From Salvia splendens (taxonomy: Eukaryota; Streptophyta; Magnoliopsida; Lamiales; Lamiaceae), in assembly GCF_004379255.2 (NCBI RefSeq), contig NC_056049.1, positions 11,082,063 to 11,146,062 on the forward strand: a stretch of 64,000 nucleotides of DNA, read 5' to 3'. Shown here one piece after another: positions 11,625 to 23,976 of the stretch. A model generated the notes under the pieces. The model saw nothing but the letters and a program-made list of their open reading frames with translations. It was not told where the DNA came from and ran no database searches. A program made the position numbers and the translations under genes. How positions within the stretch are numbered: the stretch's first letter is position 1; every line of letters starts with the position of its first letter.

Positions 11625-14600
11625 ATTCTTTCCCGCTCTGAACCCGAGAGTCTTCTTTGAAAATCTTTGGTCTAGCCTTGTTCCACTAGACTGTCTAGTC
11701 GATGAAAATGCTCTTAGCACTCCCACCATCGCACTTAAAGAGGAAAAAGGTAACTTGTTCTTTTTCAAAAGAAAGTCAAGATATTTAAAAGTTTGAAATG
11801 GAGAAATAACTCATGCAGTTAATTTGAGTGAACAGATGAAAATACTAAGTTTAAAGAAAGAGTTGATGTTTCTTGATTTGGTAGCGTGCTTAAAGAAAGA
11901 GTTAGTATGTCTTTTCTTGGCTAAAGACTGTGAATGTATGAATAAAAGAAGTAACTTTCGTAAATGGGAAAAGGTACTGAAATATGAAAGTATAAAGTAT
12001 ACGAGTCTGGTACCAATTGGTGAAATGACATTTCTTTTTGAGTTAGTCATTGAATCATGTTGCTAGTATGGGGAAATCAAAATTTCCAAGAACTTAGAAT
12101 TCTTAGTTATGTGTTCCTTCTAGAACACAATATGAACTCGAACTTAGAAGTACAATATGAACATTTCTCGTTTTCCCGAGTGACGAAAAGAAAAGAACGC
12201 GATAATAAAGAAACTTCATCACGAGAAAAGTAATCCAACATAGAACAAAACGATGTTTCTAGAAATATGGTAAGGGTTAGATGCCATTTTCTACGTCCCA
12301 ATGACATGAATAATATGGGTTAGCCATTGTCTTTCTTGACAAACCAGTCACTCCAAAGGATCATACCTTTGATCCAACTAAGCGATGTACACATACATAG
12401 CAAGAGAATATGATTGCAATGCAAACAAAGAACCTAGCTCTACAATATAAGTAAACAGAAACGACGTGTTACGAGGATGAGCGTTATGACGAACCGAGAG
12501 TACTAAAGAGTCGTAATCCCCACATATGGTCATCTGACGTGATCGTAAAGTGAAAATAACTTGTGATCAAAGTTTCTCATAACTCGGTTACCATTCTCTA
12601 TAAGGAATTAAACAAGGGAGTATCACCATTGTAGTTAACCAATAAGATTCATCAGCAACGCTTACTTGGATTCCCATGAATTCTATTTTCTCGCACCCCC
12701 TTGATCAAAATACTTTTTGTTGAATTGAGATATTAAATGACTTCTTTTGCAAGGTAATGTGCCATTATTTTCCCTCTTCTATGTCAAGGTTGTGAATCAC
12801 TTTCAGTTTTGAGCTTGCTTCCTCATGTTTTCCGATAACCTCCAGTGACTACGGTCCTTCTTTACTCGTTCTGTATAAAAGCAATACTTTGACTCTCTGA
12901 ATTCTTGCCACCAAACTCCTATACTAGGAGCTGCTTTATTTATAGCCTTCAGAATGAACATGTTTCCCTAAACTATTGTCTCTTCAATGATAATATATTT
13001 TTCAAAGATCATTACTAGACCTTTAGTGTTTTCAAATGTGCTTGCTGACGCTCATTAATTTATAAAGAATAGTCACCTCTTCTTAATCCCACTATAATTA
13101 TTCCATCACGCTTTGAGCTCTTTAGCAACTCCAAGTCTAAAGTAATTTCCTCTCTTCCCGAACTAGTTTGCTCTGGTTGTCTTCTCTACTGGTTAATTTC
13201 TGTGATTTGGTTATAAACTTTGTGAATTCATTAACGTGATATAGTATCATGATGTTGTTGACCCAAAAGGGTAGTTCCTTGTTATTCTTCTTTCTCAAAT
13301 CCAATTAAGACCAATCATTTTCAGTCTTACTATTTTGGAGCAGCCATCTGGTGAGACCTCAAACATTTTAATTTGACCCTTTATGTTTTCAGACATACAT
13401 ATTGACAAGCTCTTTGTTTTACATGAGTACTCTCATCTTCTGAATTCAAATATGACTGTTGTCTCTTGATTTGAGCTTTTCTGCAAGCTCCATGTTAAAG
13501 CTGGCACATTGCTTCTCCCTTGGCTAGTTTCCTCTTGTAGCCCTTTTTATTAGTTAGTTTCCTTGAGCTGCTTATAAACTTAAAAAATAAATAAATAAAT
13601 AAAAGCGTGACATGGTCTTCTATCAAAGTGTTGTCGAGCAAATGACAATTGTTTGTTTCCTATTCTTTTCAAATCCATCTGTGACCAACCATCTCAGGTC
13701 TTACTGTTATCATCTAGGGATAATTGAAACTTTTATACTTCACAGTTTATTTTGATTATATTATTGGCAACCTATTATTGACATCTACATTCTATTCATC
13801 ATACCCTCACTTTCGCAATTTATTCTATCTGGCAAGCTCTTCCCACAATAAAATTCTCAAGTTCTATGGGTATAGCTCAAGCCCCTTGAAGTTGTATCTT
13901 TTCTTTTTTGGGAGTGAGCATAATGAGCCCAATTGAGTCTAGTCTTTGCACTTCATGAAAACCTTTGTTGCAAGCTACTGGTGAGAGTTTGTGGTGAACC
14001 AAACACTCACGTAATTAAAATAATTATAATCATTTTGTTTTCATGGTTACCTTGGAGCTTACACAAAGCAAGAACGATTCGAATATTTCTCTTGGAATCC
14101 CAAATTCAGTTCCTATCAAAGTTAAAACGGTTAGATCAACTCTATATTTCCTTGCGTGAGACCTTCATGGGAGGCAAGGCATTGACCACTGCAGAAAACG
14201 CAAAAAAAACAAGAAGAAGAATAAGAGAAAGTAAATAATCTGAAGTGGACATCCATAAAAATAATGCGCCAACCAAAAGTGTCAAGACTAGAACGACAAG
14301 TCGTTATATTTATGCTATGACTAAACACTGCATGCGACGAGTTGCAAGGGGATCGAACGTTTAGTACTTAGTACAATTTTGAGAAAAGAGTGATAACAAT
14401 AGTCATTGAAAATTCTATTCGACCCTATTAGTCCCTTCGTAGTGTGCGAGATCTCTATGTATATAGTTGGGTGATCAATCGATACGATTAAGACTAAGTT
14501 AAGTCGAGAAGTAAACTAATTAATATCTATACTACAATGATGACTAAGAAATAAAAGTGTGAGTACCCTAATTACTTTCAACCTAATGACAAGATGACAT

Positions 14601-15079
14601 GAAAGAAGATTTGATAACCGAGAACAAATGGGAAAGGACCTAGAAACGAGGAAGGAACTAGCAAAGATTTGCGATAGAGCTTTAAAATTAGAGTAGCAAT
14701 GTCAAAAGAGATATCAGTGTCAACTGCGATACAACACCTCTACGAATTAGGAGGCAGAGTACTCTTAATTAGACAAGAAAACATCCTGCTTGTTATTTTA
14801 AGAACAACCGAGTGTACAATGGAGTCTGCACGGCTAGGAGCGGCGACAAATGCATATGTTATAAAAGTAGACATTGCGCGAGGAAGTGCCCCACGAGAAT
14901 ACCAAAGGTAAATGCAAAAGAAAATAAATAAATACGATTGGGTCACAGTTGGGAGAATATCTCTACCTCAAAAATGAGATGTCCACCTATCTTAAGATGA
15001 AAGAAGAATGTAAGCAACCACTGTGGAGGATCACGCTAGAAAATATTTTAAAGCTATAACTCACTTATAATCCCAAACA
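11625..15079 (+). other. Internal region of the Tekay-like element, gag/protease/RT part unrecognisable
   Basis: By position this should hold gag, protease and most of reverse transcriptase, but I find no convincing motif in any frame. The sequence is rich in stops and AT. Part of it (about 13130-13890) is an imperfect tandem repeat. No host gene is visible. Confidence 0.6.
13130..13890. repeat. Imperfect tandem repeat, unit about 385 bp
   Basis: The stretch with GGTTAATTT...GTTATAAACTT, a CTTTCTCAAATCCA motif and GACCAATCA...CAGTCTTACT near 13180-13340 recurs in order near 13545-13710 (GTTAGTTTC, CTTATAAACTT, CTTTTCAAATCCA, GACCAACCA...CAGGTCTTACT). The units are diverged; I cannot assign a function. 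Confidence 0.5.
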
Positions 15080-16925
15080 AAATTCAAAGTTCATTTGGAT
15101 TAGTAGGTTACTCCCCAAGACTCATTAAAAGATTCTCTAAATACAAGATCGAAGAATGTAAATGGCACCAAATGTGTGTGGACCCTAGATTGGAATGGGA
15201 GTTTTAGATGCTAAAGGAAAAAGGTGACAACAACATCGTGTTAGCAGTACTAGAACCGAGGGCATCTTCAGAAGCCTACACATACGCACTAAAGAATGGA
15301 CTTGGATAAGTTTGATGCTAAAAGGGAAAGTAATCGTTTATGCATCTCGAAACTTAGGCCCTACTAGCTGAAATACTAACGCACGATCAAGAATTGACAA
15401 CAATGATACATGCACTGAAATTTGGGGGACACCACCTCTACAAAGTTCGATGCTATATTTTACTAATCATAAGAGTCGTAAATATTCATTTGAGAAAGGA
15501 ATCTGAACACGTGGAAAAGAAGATGGCGAGCTGATAAAAGACTACGATTGCGGCTTTAACTACCACCCTAGGAAAGTTAATGTGTAACCGATGCTCTAAG
15601 TCGAAAATTTTAACAACTAATAATTCTAGTTACCTAAGAAAAAGAACTAATGCGAGAATTCGATAAGATGAACTTGGAGTTTGTAAAGCACCTTAAAATA
15701 GTGGAAACAAAAACCACCACTTTAGTGATGGAACCCAATTTAAGACGTTAAATAGTAGACGCACGAAGACAAGATGAATGAAGTACTAAAATAAATACGA
15801 ACGGACGTAAAAATGGGTGACCACAGAAGGCACTAGAAAGAGACAAAAAACATATCACTTTTGAAAGTAGATTATGCGACAAAGTATTAAAGATTATATA
15901 TTCGAGTAAAAGCACGCGTCGCCCATATATGAGGACGAGCATTACACTACTCGTTAAAAGATGCCAACCATGATAATAGGTCGAGGTATTGCATCAACGG
16001 CTAAGAGAAGTTGCAACCCTTAGAAATTCCTTAATGGAACAATAACATATAACGGTGGTCTCACAATGGGCTCGCCAAAATTCAATCGAGGAAATACTGC
16101 TATTCGGGAAAACATTAACCGCCTCACAAAGTATGCCCACATCATAACCATCCAAATTGCATATAGATGGAGAAGTAAGCCTAGCTATACGTGCGGGAAA
16201 TCAAACGCTTACATGAAGTTCCAATATCGATCACAGATCAAAACTTAAAACTTTGTCAAGAGTGGGGGAACTTACGACAATCAAAAGAGCGATTCAAACC
16301 ATAGACGATACAAGAAGCGCATTCATACTTGTAATATGGTTCGCATTCAATAATAGTTACCAATGAACCATATTCGAACTCATCCTACGCTGATAAAATT
16401 CTTATACTGAATAGTCACCAAGTGACCATTATTATGGCACCAAAATAGACTCTTTGTAGAGAAAGTGTATATCATCACTTTATTAGATAACGAAAGAAAG
16501 ATATTAGCCCATAATCAATAAATACAATCAGCACAAACCTCAAGCGAACCTAAGGAATGATCAAATGGGCACAAGACCGGGAAAAATCTGGTATGTCAAT
16601 GCACGTCGAATGGAGTTATAGTCTAGCATGAGAGGTAAAAGACCATCTAGAATTGATACTAAGTGTAAGCCAAAATATGGATTTATTTAACTTTACAAGA
16701 TCTCAAACAAGTGGGTCAAGTGGTTTATGAAGCATATACCATGTTAACCCTTACAATACATGTTCGACACAAAACAAGTGACACATCACGCAGAGGTCTA
16801 CCTGTTTCCAAACTTAAGTTACGAAGAGCCTATGGAAATTCTAGAACAAATGGTCCATCAACTATGAAACAAGTCGATCTCTACGGTCAACAACACAAAC
16901 AAAAGGTGGCAACTATCGAATAATT
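15080..16925 (+). pseudogene. Degenerate gypsy pol: RT tail, RNase H, integrase, chromovirus-type C-terminus
   Basis: Scattered across frames are: GLVGYSPRLIKRFSK (15095, normally GLAGYYRRFI-GFSK); RNase H traces GKVIVYASRNLGP (15325) and HDQELTTMIHALKF (15380); KDYDCGFNYHPRK (15540); integrase NINRLTKYAHIITIQIAYRW (16110-16170) and LYVREIKRLHEVPIS (16190); QVGQVVYEAYTML (16710); and SYEEPMEILEQMVHQL (16813-16865), the usual chromovirus pre-chromodomain stretch. Nearly every segment is broken by stops or shifts. The order agrees with the + orientation set by the primer-binding site. This is a dead pol; the clade name is inferred. Confidence 0.8.
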
Positions 16926-16978
16926 CATCTAAAGAGCACCACAAATTTCAGGACGAAATTTATTTGAAGGATTTATTT

Positions 16979-16992
16979 GAAGGAGGGTAGAA
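16979..16992 (+). other. Polypurine tract, Tekay-like element
   Basis: GAAGGAGGGTAGAA directly precedes TGTAACAACCC, the start of the 3' LTR. A GGACGAAATTT motif typical of the 3' end of this lineage lies just upstream. Confidence 0.85.
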
Positions 16993-19900
16993 TGTAACAA
17001 CCCTAAACTTTGAGGGGATTTTATGAAATCAAATAAAAGCACCGTGCATCTGATATTGAGTTTTTTCAAGGCAACACTGAAGTTTTAAAGAATCTTACGC
17101 CAAGTGACGAAAATCTAGACAAGGCATCTAATAACTTTTGTGCGTTATTTAGCAATTATTTTCGATGAATATCCACAGAATAAATTCAAAATAAAAGTTA
17201 CCCGATACATGCCTCAAGTCCAATATTACAAAATGATCAGAGCCTAATCTATTACAATCGGAAGGGAAAGATGTGCAACTCTCGGGCAGCCCGTTAGACT
17301 GCAAGCATCCCAACAAGTCCAACACGACACCAATATCCCCAAATGAATGTTCCTACATAAAATGGGAAGTTAGTAGAAACTATTATAGCTAATGCTAAGA
17401 TCAAAATATAAAGTAGTATGGATTAAAGAGGACTTCATTTATGAGGACTCACACATTATATCCAAATAAAATATGAGGAGATTGCAAGTGGGTAGTATGC
17501 ATTTAATGCATATAATCTTTGCATATCTCTGTTAAGAAGATTGAGGGGGTAGATTATGCCAAGTAAACAAGTAAGATATCAAATCTCCGCAGGAGATCAA
17601 AACTTATCAAAATAAGAGATTTTTATATCATAGCCTACTACCATAGTTTGCAACTTGTCCAAGGATGACAACTATATATAACCCCAAAGTCTTTACAAGT
17701 ATCGAACACCCAAACTTCTCTTCACACACACACCAACAAATCGAATGGGAGAACAAGAATCAGAGACGGGGGAGTATTGCGGATGATTATAGGATCAGAC
17801 TCCACAATCCAACAACACTTTGTTCCCATATCAAAAAGGTAAACCCCAAGCCTCCCTTTTCTTTCATATTCATATATGTACAAGCATATGCATATATAAT
17901 TTGTAAGTAGAATCTGTCCAAGTAACATTAACCAATACACAACAAGTTTAACATCATCTCCCACCACCAAGCTATCCATAACAGTAAGACAAATGCCCCA
18001 AGTCACCAAGTTCATGAAGTAAAATGGAGGAAGCATACACTTTAAAGAATAGTCAATTGGAAAACTTATCTCATGAGTACGAATCTGCCGGATTTCCGGC
18101 GATGGCTCTTTGGCAGCCCGTAGACAACGTGGGTAGCCCTACACCCTCATGACTGTCAATAAATTCACAATCTTGATGAATCTACAAGATGAATCTATAA
18201 GATGAAAACACAAAACATTTAAATCAAAGGTTAAATCTTTAGGAGAAGAAAATAAAATTGAAATAGAATGAAGTTAACTTCACTTTGCTTGTCAAAACCG
18301 GCGGAGAGGCGGCCGGTGTGAACTGACGGAGAGAGTGCAGCAGCGGGGGTTTTCCACTGCGTGCAGCAACGGCGTGGGGAGGAGGCCGAAGCCGCTGCCT
18401 GTGCATGCACAGCAGCGGCGGCGGCAGATCGGGAGAGATAGGGGGCGGCGGCCTGAGCTGGAGACAAGAGAGAGAGGAGCGAGGGGGAAAGGAGAAGGGA
18501 CAGACGGAGGGGGGAGAAAGAGACACCACCGGAGGCGGCGGTGGACGGCGGCTCTGGACTGAATCGGCGGCGGCGCAGGTAGAGAGTGGGAGGAGCTTCT
18601 CTCACATCAAATTAGGATTTGGGTGTGAATGTGAGGGAGATGAAGTGGTGTGAATTGTTGGGCTAGCTTTTTTTTTAATTTACTTGGGCTAAAGAATTTA
18701 ATGGTTTAGGGCTAGCATTTTAGTTTGTTTGGACTAAGGAGTGGAGTATATAATTTGAGCCCAACTCTTCTAATAATTGGGGCTGCAGTAAATAATTGAA
18801 CCAAGGCCCGATTTCGAAATTTACTTATCTTTTGGGCAGAAAATATTAAGGAGTCCTAGACCAGTTTAGAAAATAATATCTTTTGGGAAGAAATCAAATT
18901 TCGGTAATCTAGCATGCGCCAAATTAATTATGGAAGAAGGAGCATCAAACAATACATGAGTTTTTAGGAATTTCTTAAAGAACAGTGAAAATGAAAAGGG
19001 CTTAATTAGGAGGCATACATTCCTATTAAAGTTTAAGAATTTCTTGAAGTCTAATTTATATATTATATTATACTTTTTTTTGTTCTAAAAGGTTATCTTT
19101 GCATGTTAAAGTTGGAGCGAGAATTTCAAGTTAAGGAAATTAGACGAACGAGGTGAGCTTTCTTATACTAAAAATACAAATTATATTTTATGAAAACACG
19201 AACACATGTTCGTGATTTTTAAAGATGTTGTCTTGCCATAAGTATTTTTGTGTATGATGCCTATCTGTTTGGCTAAGGCCAAGTGAATTATGAATGATGA
19301 TATATAAGTTGAATTCGGGTCCCAGTGAGGGTGGTGTCCCCTCTCGGACTAGTGTACACGGGATACCTCTGACCGTGAACGGCAGAGAAGGTGACCGTGG
19401 AAGGTGGCCACCTTCCCGGCACGAGAAACCTCTGTCATGATGGGCAGAGAAGGTGATCGCGCTAGAACACCATCTCGGCGGCACAAGTGATCAGATATGG
19501 CTAAGTACAGGAAAAAGGGGCTGCAGCCCAATGTGAATATTTTTGGCAAGCTCGTGTCTTTTCAATAAAACCCCCAAGTACTACTGTGATGATGGCTTTA
19601 CAATATTTTCAAATGTATATTGTATATTTCGGCAATGTGTTCACTGAGTACTTTTGTACTCAGCCCTGCATATATTTCTAAATGTGCGGGTTGAGCAGCG
19701 AAGTGGTAGAGGAAGTCCTATTGAGACACGACATTTAATTCAGTCGGATTTTGACTCTCGGAGGTTCATGTCTTCATACATTGAACCGCGTTCATTTGCT
19801 TCCGTTGTGCATCTTAAAAGACTCAAGTATATTTTGTTCAAAACTATGATATTTTGAAATTTTTACAAACAATTACTAGAGTTTTCATGGTCGAGTATCT

Positions 19901-20048
19901 TTTCTTCTATGTATCAGCTCTTGATTAGTCATGTCTCGCAACCAATGTTTGATTTTATTTTTCCCTTAATTCTTTTCCCGCTTCTTATACCCCCGCCCCT
20001 AGGCCCGGTTCCCCGACTATGCTATCCTTAGCAAGTGCGGTCGTGACA
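16993..20048 (+). repeat. 3' LTR of the Tekay-like element (3,056 bp)
   Basis: Begins TGTAACAACCC after the polypurine tract and ends GGTCGTGACA, the same end as the 5' LTR before its primer site. This is the complete reference copy, including the start and the 18551-18847 segment missing on the left. Confidence 0.9.
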
Positions 20049-20195
20049 GCTATGTAGAAGAAAATTAGGAATTCTCTCTACAAAGCTTTACGTGTTTTCT
20101 ATCTTATGACTCTCATGTTCTCTCTACTGTTGCGTATGGACTAATATAATTGTAGCCAAACTATAATTACTTAATCCATATTAATCTAACTAGTG
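20049..20195 (-). repeat. Copia LTR fragment (5' LTR remnant of the 4365 relict)
   Basis: GTAGAAGAAAATTAGGAATT and the following CTCTCTACAAAGCTTT, then TATGGACTAAT...TTGTAGCC and AATCCATATTAATCTAA, follow the order of the LTR at 34145-34350 with gaps. The first 220 bp or so of the LTR are missing where the gypsy element joins. Confidence 0.8.
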
Positions 20196-21755
20196 TCATC
20201 ACTCATGCTATGCATGTGACATAAGATTTTTTAAATAATAAAAATAAATTTTTAAGGTAAGTAGATAAAACAAAAGAGAAGGAAGATAATATAATGATGT
20301 TTATAGTTAAAAATATGTGTTAATTATACTAAGTATTAATAATTTTAAGAACAATTAAAAACATTATAAGCAACAACAAAAGGAGAAATGTATTTCTCTC
20401 GGCCCACTTCAAAATGAAATATTTCATATTCAGGAATTGATTTTATACAGTTTTAATTTCTGATATGAGTGGAATAAAAAAAATAAAACAAATAACAAAG
20501 AGAAAGATGTGAGACTAAAGATTAAAGAGTATGTGTTAATTAAATTAAGATGATTAATTAGAAATAAGATATAATATCATAATGTACCCTTAAAAAAAAG
20601 TAATGTAAGGTCCCAATCTAAGTAGAGAGTTTCTTGTTTAATATGAAATTTTATTTTTTATTTTGTGAGTTGAGTGTAGAAGAATAAAATAATACAGAGG
20701 ATAAAGTGAAGATTAGAAAAAAATAAAATTTTGCATAATTTAATTAAAACAGAAGAGTAAAGAAGAAGAAAATTGAATATTAAAAAAAACAGCTCCTAAA
20801 AAGAATTAAAGGTGCAATGCTAAATACGAAATAAAATAAAGAATTAAATTGAACAAAATGTAAGTTAGTTTCATTTTAACATAATTTTGAAACAATTTGG
20901 ATCTCTACCTCACTCCTCCTACTCCACACTTGCATCAAAATAAAATAATCCACCCTCATTTATTAAAATTATAATACTATTATTTTATTTTATTATATTA
21001 CGATTTACGAGTTGGTGGAATAGGAGTGGAGCAGTTAATCCAAAACTACTTCAAAAAGTTACTAGAATAATGGAGTAATATATTATTCTATTTTTATCAG
21101 TCGTCATCATCTTCTTCTTTAAACACCAAGACCGTACTTGCTATTTCTCTGCAATTTAAGATTTTCACTATAGAATGAATAATCTTCAATGAAATTGAGA
21201 AAACAGCCCAACTCATTAACTGCATAAGTGGCTGAATTTCATTCTATTCTATTCCTCTCAAATGATCCCTAACCGTAGAGAAAAGGAAAGCCGGCGGCGC
21301 ACCATCTTCCATCTCCTCTCCTTCCGTCGACAATTCCTCAACTCACGCCGGCGTCCTCTCTCTTTCTCGGCGAAATGCCGCTGACACTGGTGCCCTCTAT
21401 CTCTTTCTCTCTCTCTAATTTTTTTCTGCGCGTTGTAAGTCTGCAACCCCTCCCCTCTGCACTCGTCACCACCGGCGACCATCACCTCTATCGCTAGTCT
21501 GCCACTCAATTTTGTTCTGTGCACTGCAAAAAAGAAAAAAAACTCATCTTCATGCCCAATCTCCCAACATCAAAATTCCTGAAATAAAAGGTTAGATTCA
21601 CTCCTTATTGTATCAAAATTTATTAAATTGGACGTTATTTGTAATTGGATGTTTTCTCCAAGCAGAACCACACCTGCTATCCTGCAAGTCTTCAATCACA
21701 AAATCAGAATATCAGTGCAGATTCTAGTGCATCTATTTAAAAACGTTCTAAATCT
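20196..21755. other. AT-rich intergenic stretch, no gene recognised
   Basis: 20196-21240 is strongly AT-rich with short homopolymers and no open frame of note. 21240-21540 is a C/T-rich, more GC-rich patch that reads as a basic, Arg/Glu-rich 88-codon frame on the minus strand; its composition looks like low complexity rather than protein. I see no repeats with ends here. Confidence 0.5.
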
Positions 21756-21795
21756 TCTTCAACAAGTTTGCATTTGATTGGACCAAATTTTTGTC

Positions 21796-21832
21796 CATAT
21801 TAATCTAATTCTAGCCCATTTCCTTTCACTCT
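21796..21832 (-). repeat. Short copia LTR-end fragment at the truncated end of LRR gene B
   Basis: CCATATTAATCTAATTCTAG and the following CCCATTTCCTTTCA match the terminal 37 bp of the copia LTR (34332-34366). On the minus strand it starts TGAAAGG exactly where LRR coding ends, so a deleted LTR insertion may have cut the gene. Confidence 0.55.
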
Positions 21833-22673
21833 TTTCACTCTTTCCTATAAACAAATTATTGTCCAGCTCTAGATTTTGCAGGCTTGGAATAAGGCTTACT
21901 ATATCAAAAATGTGGCCAGGGAAGAAGTTGTCACCGAGGTGAAGATCCTTCAATTTGGTGACAGGGGGCCTTGAAAACCATTGCTGGTGAGGTTAGGATA
22001 TTCAAGTTTGACCAAATCAGTGAACAATGAATCAGGAATTTGGCTGGTGAAGGTGTTTAGAGACAAATCAAGAAAAGTACGGTTGAGACAGGTGGTTATG
22101 AAGTGTGGGAATTCCATGTTGAGTTCATTGACACCAAGATTAAGGTGAGTTAGGACAGGGAAAGTGGGAAATCGAGACCAGTCAGGAGTTTCAAAGTGAT
22201 TGAAGCCCAAATCCAAGAAGCGTACCTACCTCAGATTGCCAATCTGATATGGGATTTCTAGAGAAGCTCAGGTATCGAAGCTCTGTATCTCTGGTGGAAT
22301 GGCGCCGGAAAATAGATTGGTGGATAGGTCCAAGAGAGTGAGGCTTGTGAGGTTTCCAAGAGAGCTGGTATGGAGCCGTTGAGATCATTCCCATAAAGGT
22401 TGAAAGTGGTGAGATTCAGCAATGAAGTGAAATAGAACATGTCCAATGTCCCTGCAAGGCCTGCAACGAGGAGATCAATCCCAGGGACAGATCCCCCGTC
22501 GTTGCAGCGAATGCCAATCCATCTGCAGTAGTTGTTGATGTTGTTGACGGACCACGACTTGAGAGAAGCAGAAGATGATAGGCTGGATTTCCATCTCATC
22601 AAACCCTCTGCTTCACTTGTGGCTGCTCTTGAAGGAAATATACATAGACACAGTGTTAGGGGAGAAAGATATG

Positions 22674-23976
22674 TGATGTGTAATTTTCGAGCTTTTATAT
22701 TAATGGATTTAGAACACACAAGTTTAATAAAATAGCTCTAATATTACAATCTATCTGCAAGAGTACAGAGTCGATAGTAGTACTTCGAGTGTCGAACCAC
22801 AGGGAGGCGTAGATTATTTAATTCGAAAACAAACAAAAGACAAATTAAAGAGGATTTTTGCTTTGAAGGTTTCGATTTCTAAAAGTTAAAGAAAAAATTA
22901 AGCTGCAAGTTAACTGAGGAAAGACTAATCAGATGGAAGAAACATGCCACTCCAAATTGCTCATTAGACTAGAATCATTCTACACCTACATCAAAATCAC
23001 ATTTTTGGAATTAATTGATCAACCTAATCGCGTGCACTGAACATGTTTGCGACGTATAATTCACAGTCAGCTGAACACTTGTTCCATGAATTAACTTTCA
23101 AAGACATTAAATTCCTGCGGAAGCGCGGGAATAAAAGATCATCTATTATAAGAACTTACCTAATCCATTGTCAAATTATCCTCTGAACAATTCTAATTCA
23201 ACAACACATCAATTGATTAATCCATCCAAGTCTATGTTGAAGAGACGATAAACAAGGATTAAAAATCTATAACGATAGAGGCCTCTAAAGTGATAGAATC
23301 TAACATTAAGCACATCAACGATGTCAAAATGTGAATTCAAAGGTGCAGATACATTCAAACAAGTCTAAATCACAACTTGGAGCAACATAAAGAGCTTAGC
23401 CTAAGCACATGGTGATAATACAATTAAAACCGTAGGAAGCTTGCTCTTGTTGAGTGGAATGGAGATATGGAGGCGGATCGTCGGAATGTTGGTCGGATTT
23501 TCTTCCTTCTCTTCTTCCTCCTCTCTTTCTCCTCCAGCCGTCAACCCAGTCAACCCCCTTTTTCTTTTTTCCTCTGCCCAAAACTCTCCCAGCCTTTTCT
23601 CTCCCACGTCCCATCTGCCAAACCGTCACTTCTCCCCCTTTTCTTCTCACGAAACTGCAATATACATAACATTCACCCGGCCGGGTGCATTATTGGGCAT
23701 AAAATTCACCCGGCCGGGTGGACAATTTTGAGGACTTGCTGGAAGTTTCGTATTCTGCACATCATACCCGGCCGGGTGAATTATTAGGAATAAAATACAC
23801 CCGGCCGGGTGGCTGATTTTGAGAGCTTTCTGGACAGCTTTTTCACAATCCGAGCTTCATTCTTTGTTTCACCATTTATTCCTCTTCCTACACCACAAAA
23901 CATACTTTTGCAAGCATCAAATTATATAAATCATGTAAAGTTAGGGGAATAAAAATGTACAATTTGATTCACATCA
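22674..23976 (-). repeat. 3' LTR of the Tat-like element (1,303 bp)
   Basis: Left copy, uninterrupted. On its right (minus-strand upstream side) lies AAGTTTGGGGGTATT, the polypurine tract, preceded by GCTCGAGGACGAGCAAG, a motif common at the 3' end of Tat-type elements. Confidence 0.85.
23674..23811. repeat. Four CACCCGGCCGGGTG palindromes in the Tat-like LTR
   Basis: Copies at 23674, 23707, 23765 (TACCCGGCCGGGTG) and 23798 form two pairs: two copies about 33 bp apart, a 58-bp step, then two more 33 bp apart. The other LTR has the same four sites near 27648-27785, three with a substitution. Confidence 0.9.

Larger units (their letters stand above)
8917..20048 (+). mobile_element. Tekay/Del-type gypsy element (chromovirus-like), rearranged 5' end
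   Basis: Two long direct repeats (9004-11609 and 16993-20048) bracket a 5.4 kb core. The first is followed at once by a primer-binding site for initiator Met tRNA and the second is preceded by a polypurine tract, so transcription is on the + strand. Degenerate traces of reverse transcriptase tail, RNase H, integrase and its chromovirus-like C-terminus lie in order in the core. The first 215 bp or so of the left LTR are replaced by rearranged sequence at 8917-9003. No target-site duplication can be shown. Confidence 0.85.
4365..20195 (-). mobile_element. Minus-strand copia relict (same family as 33922-50659), interrupted twice
   Basis: From about 4365 the sequence runs parallel to the minus-strand copia at 37837-38923 and then to its leader (48499 onward), with the same gene order. 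The integrase C-half, reverse transcriptase, RNase H and 3' LTR are missing left of 4365. The leader is interrupted by a Harbinger element and a gypsy element. Beyond the gypsy element, 20049-20195 matches the family's LTR, so it is the remnant of this copy's 5' LTR. About 220 bp of LTR plus the adjoining leader end are lost at the gypsy junction. Confidence 0.75.

Noticed and set aside
13588..13604. AATA microsatellite
   Set aside because: Short AAATA-type run in AT-rich DNA, not informative.
21258..21524. 88-codon Arg/Glu-rich minus-strand frame
   Set aside because: Low-complexity translation of a C/T-rich patch, no recognisable domain or repeat ends.
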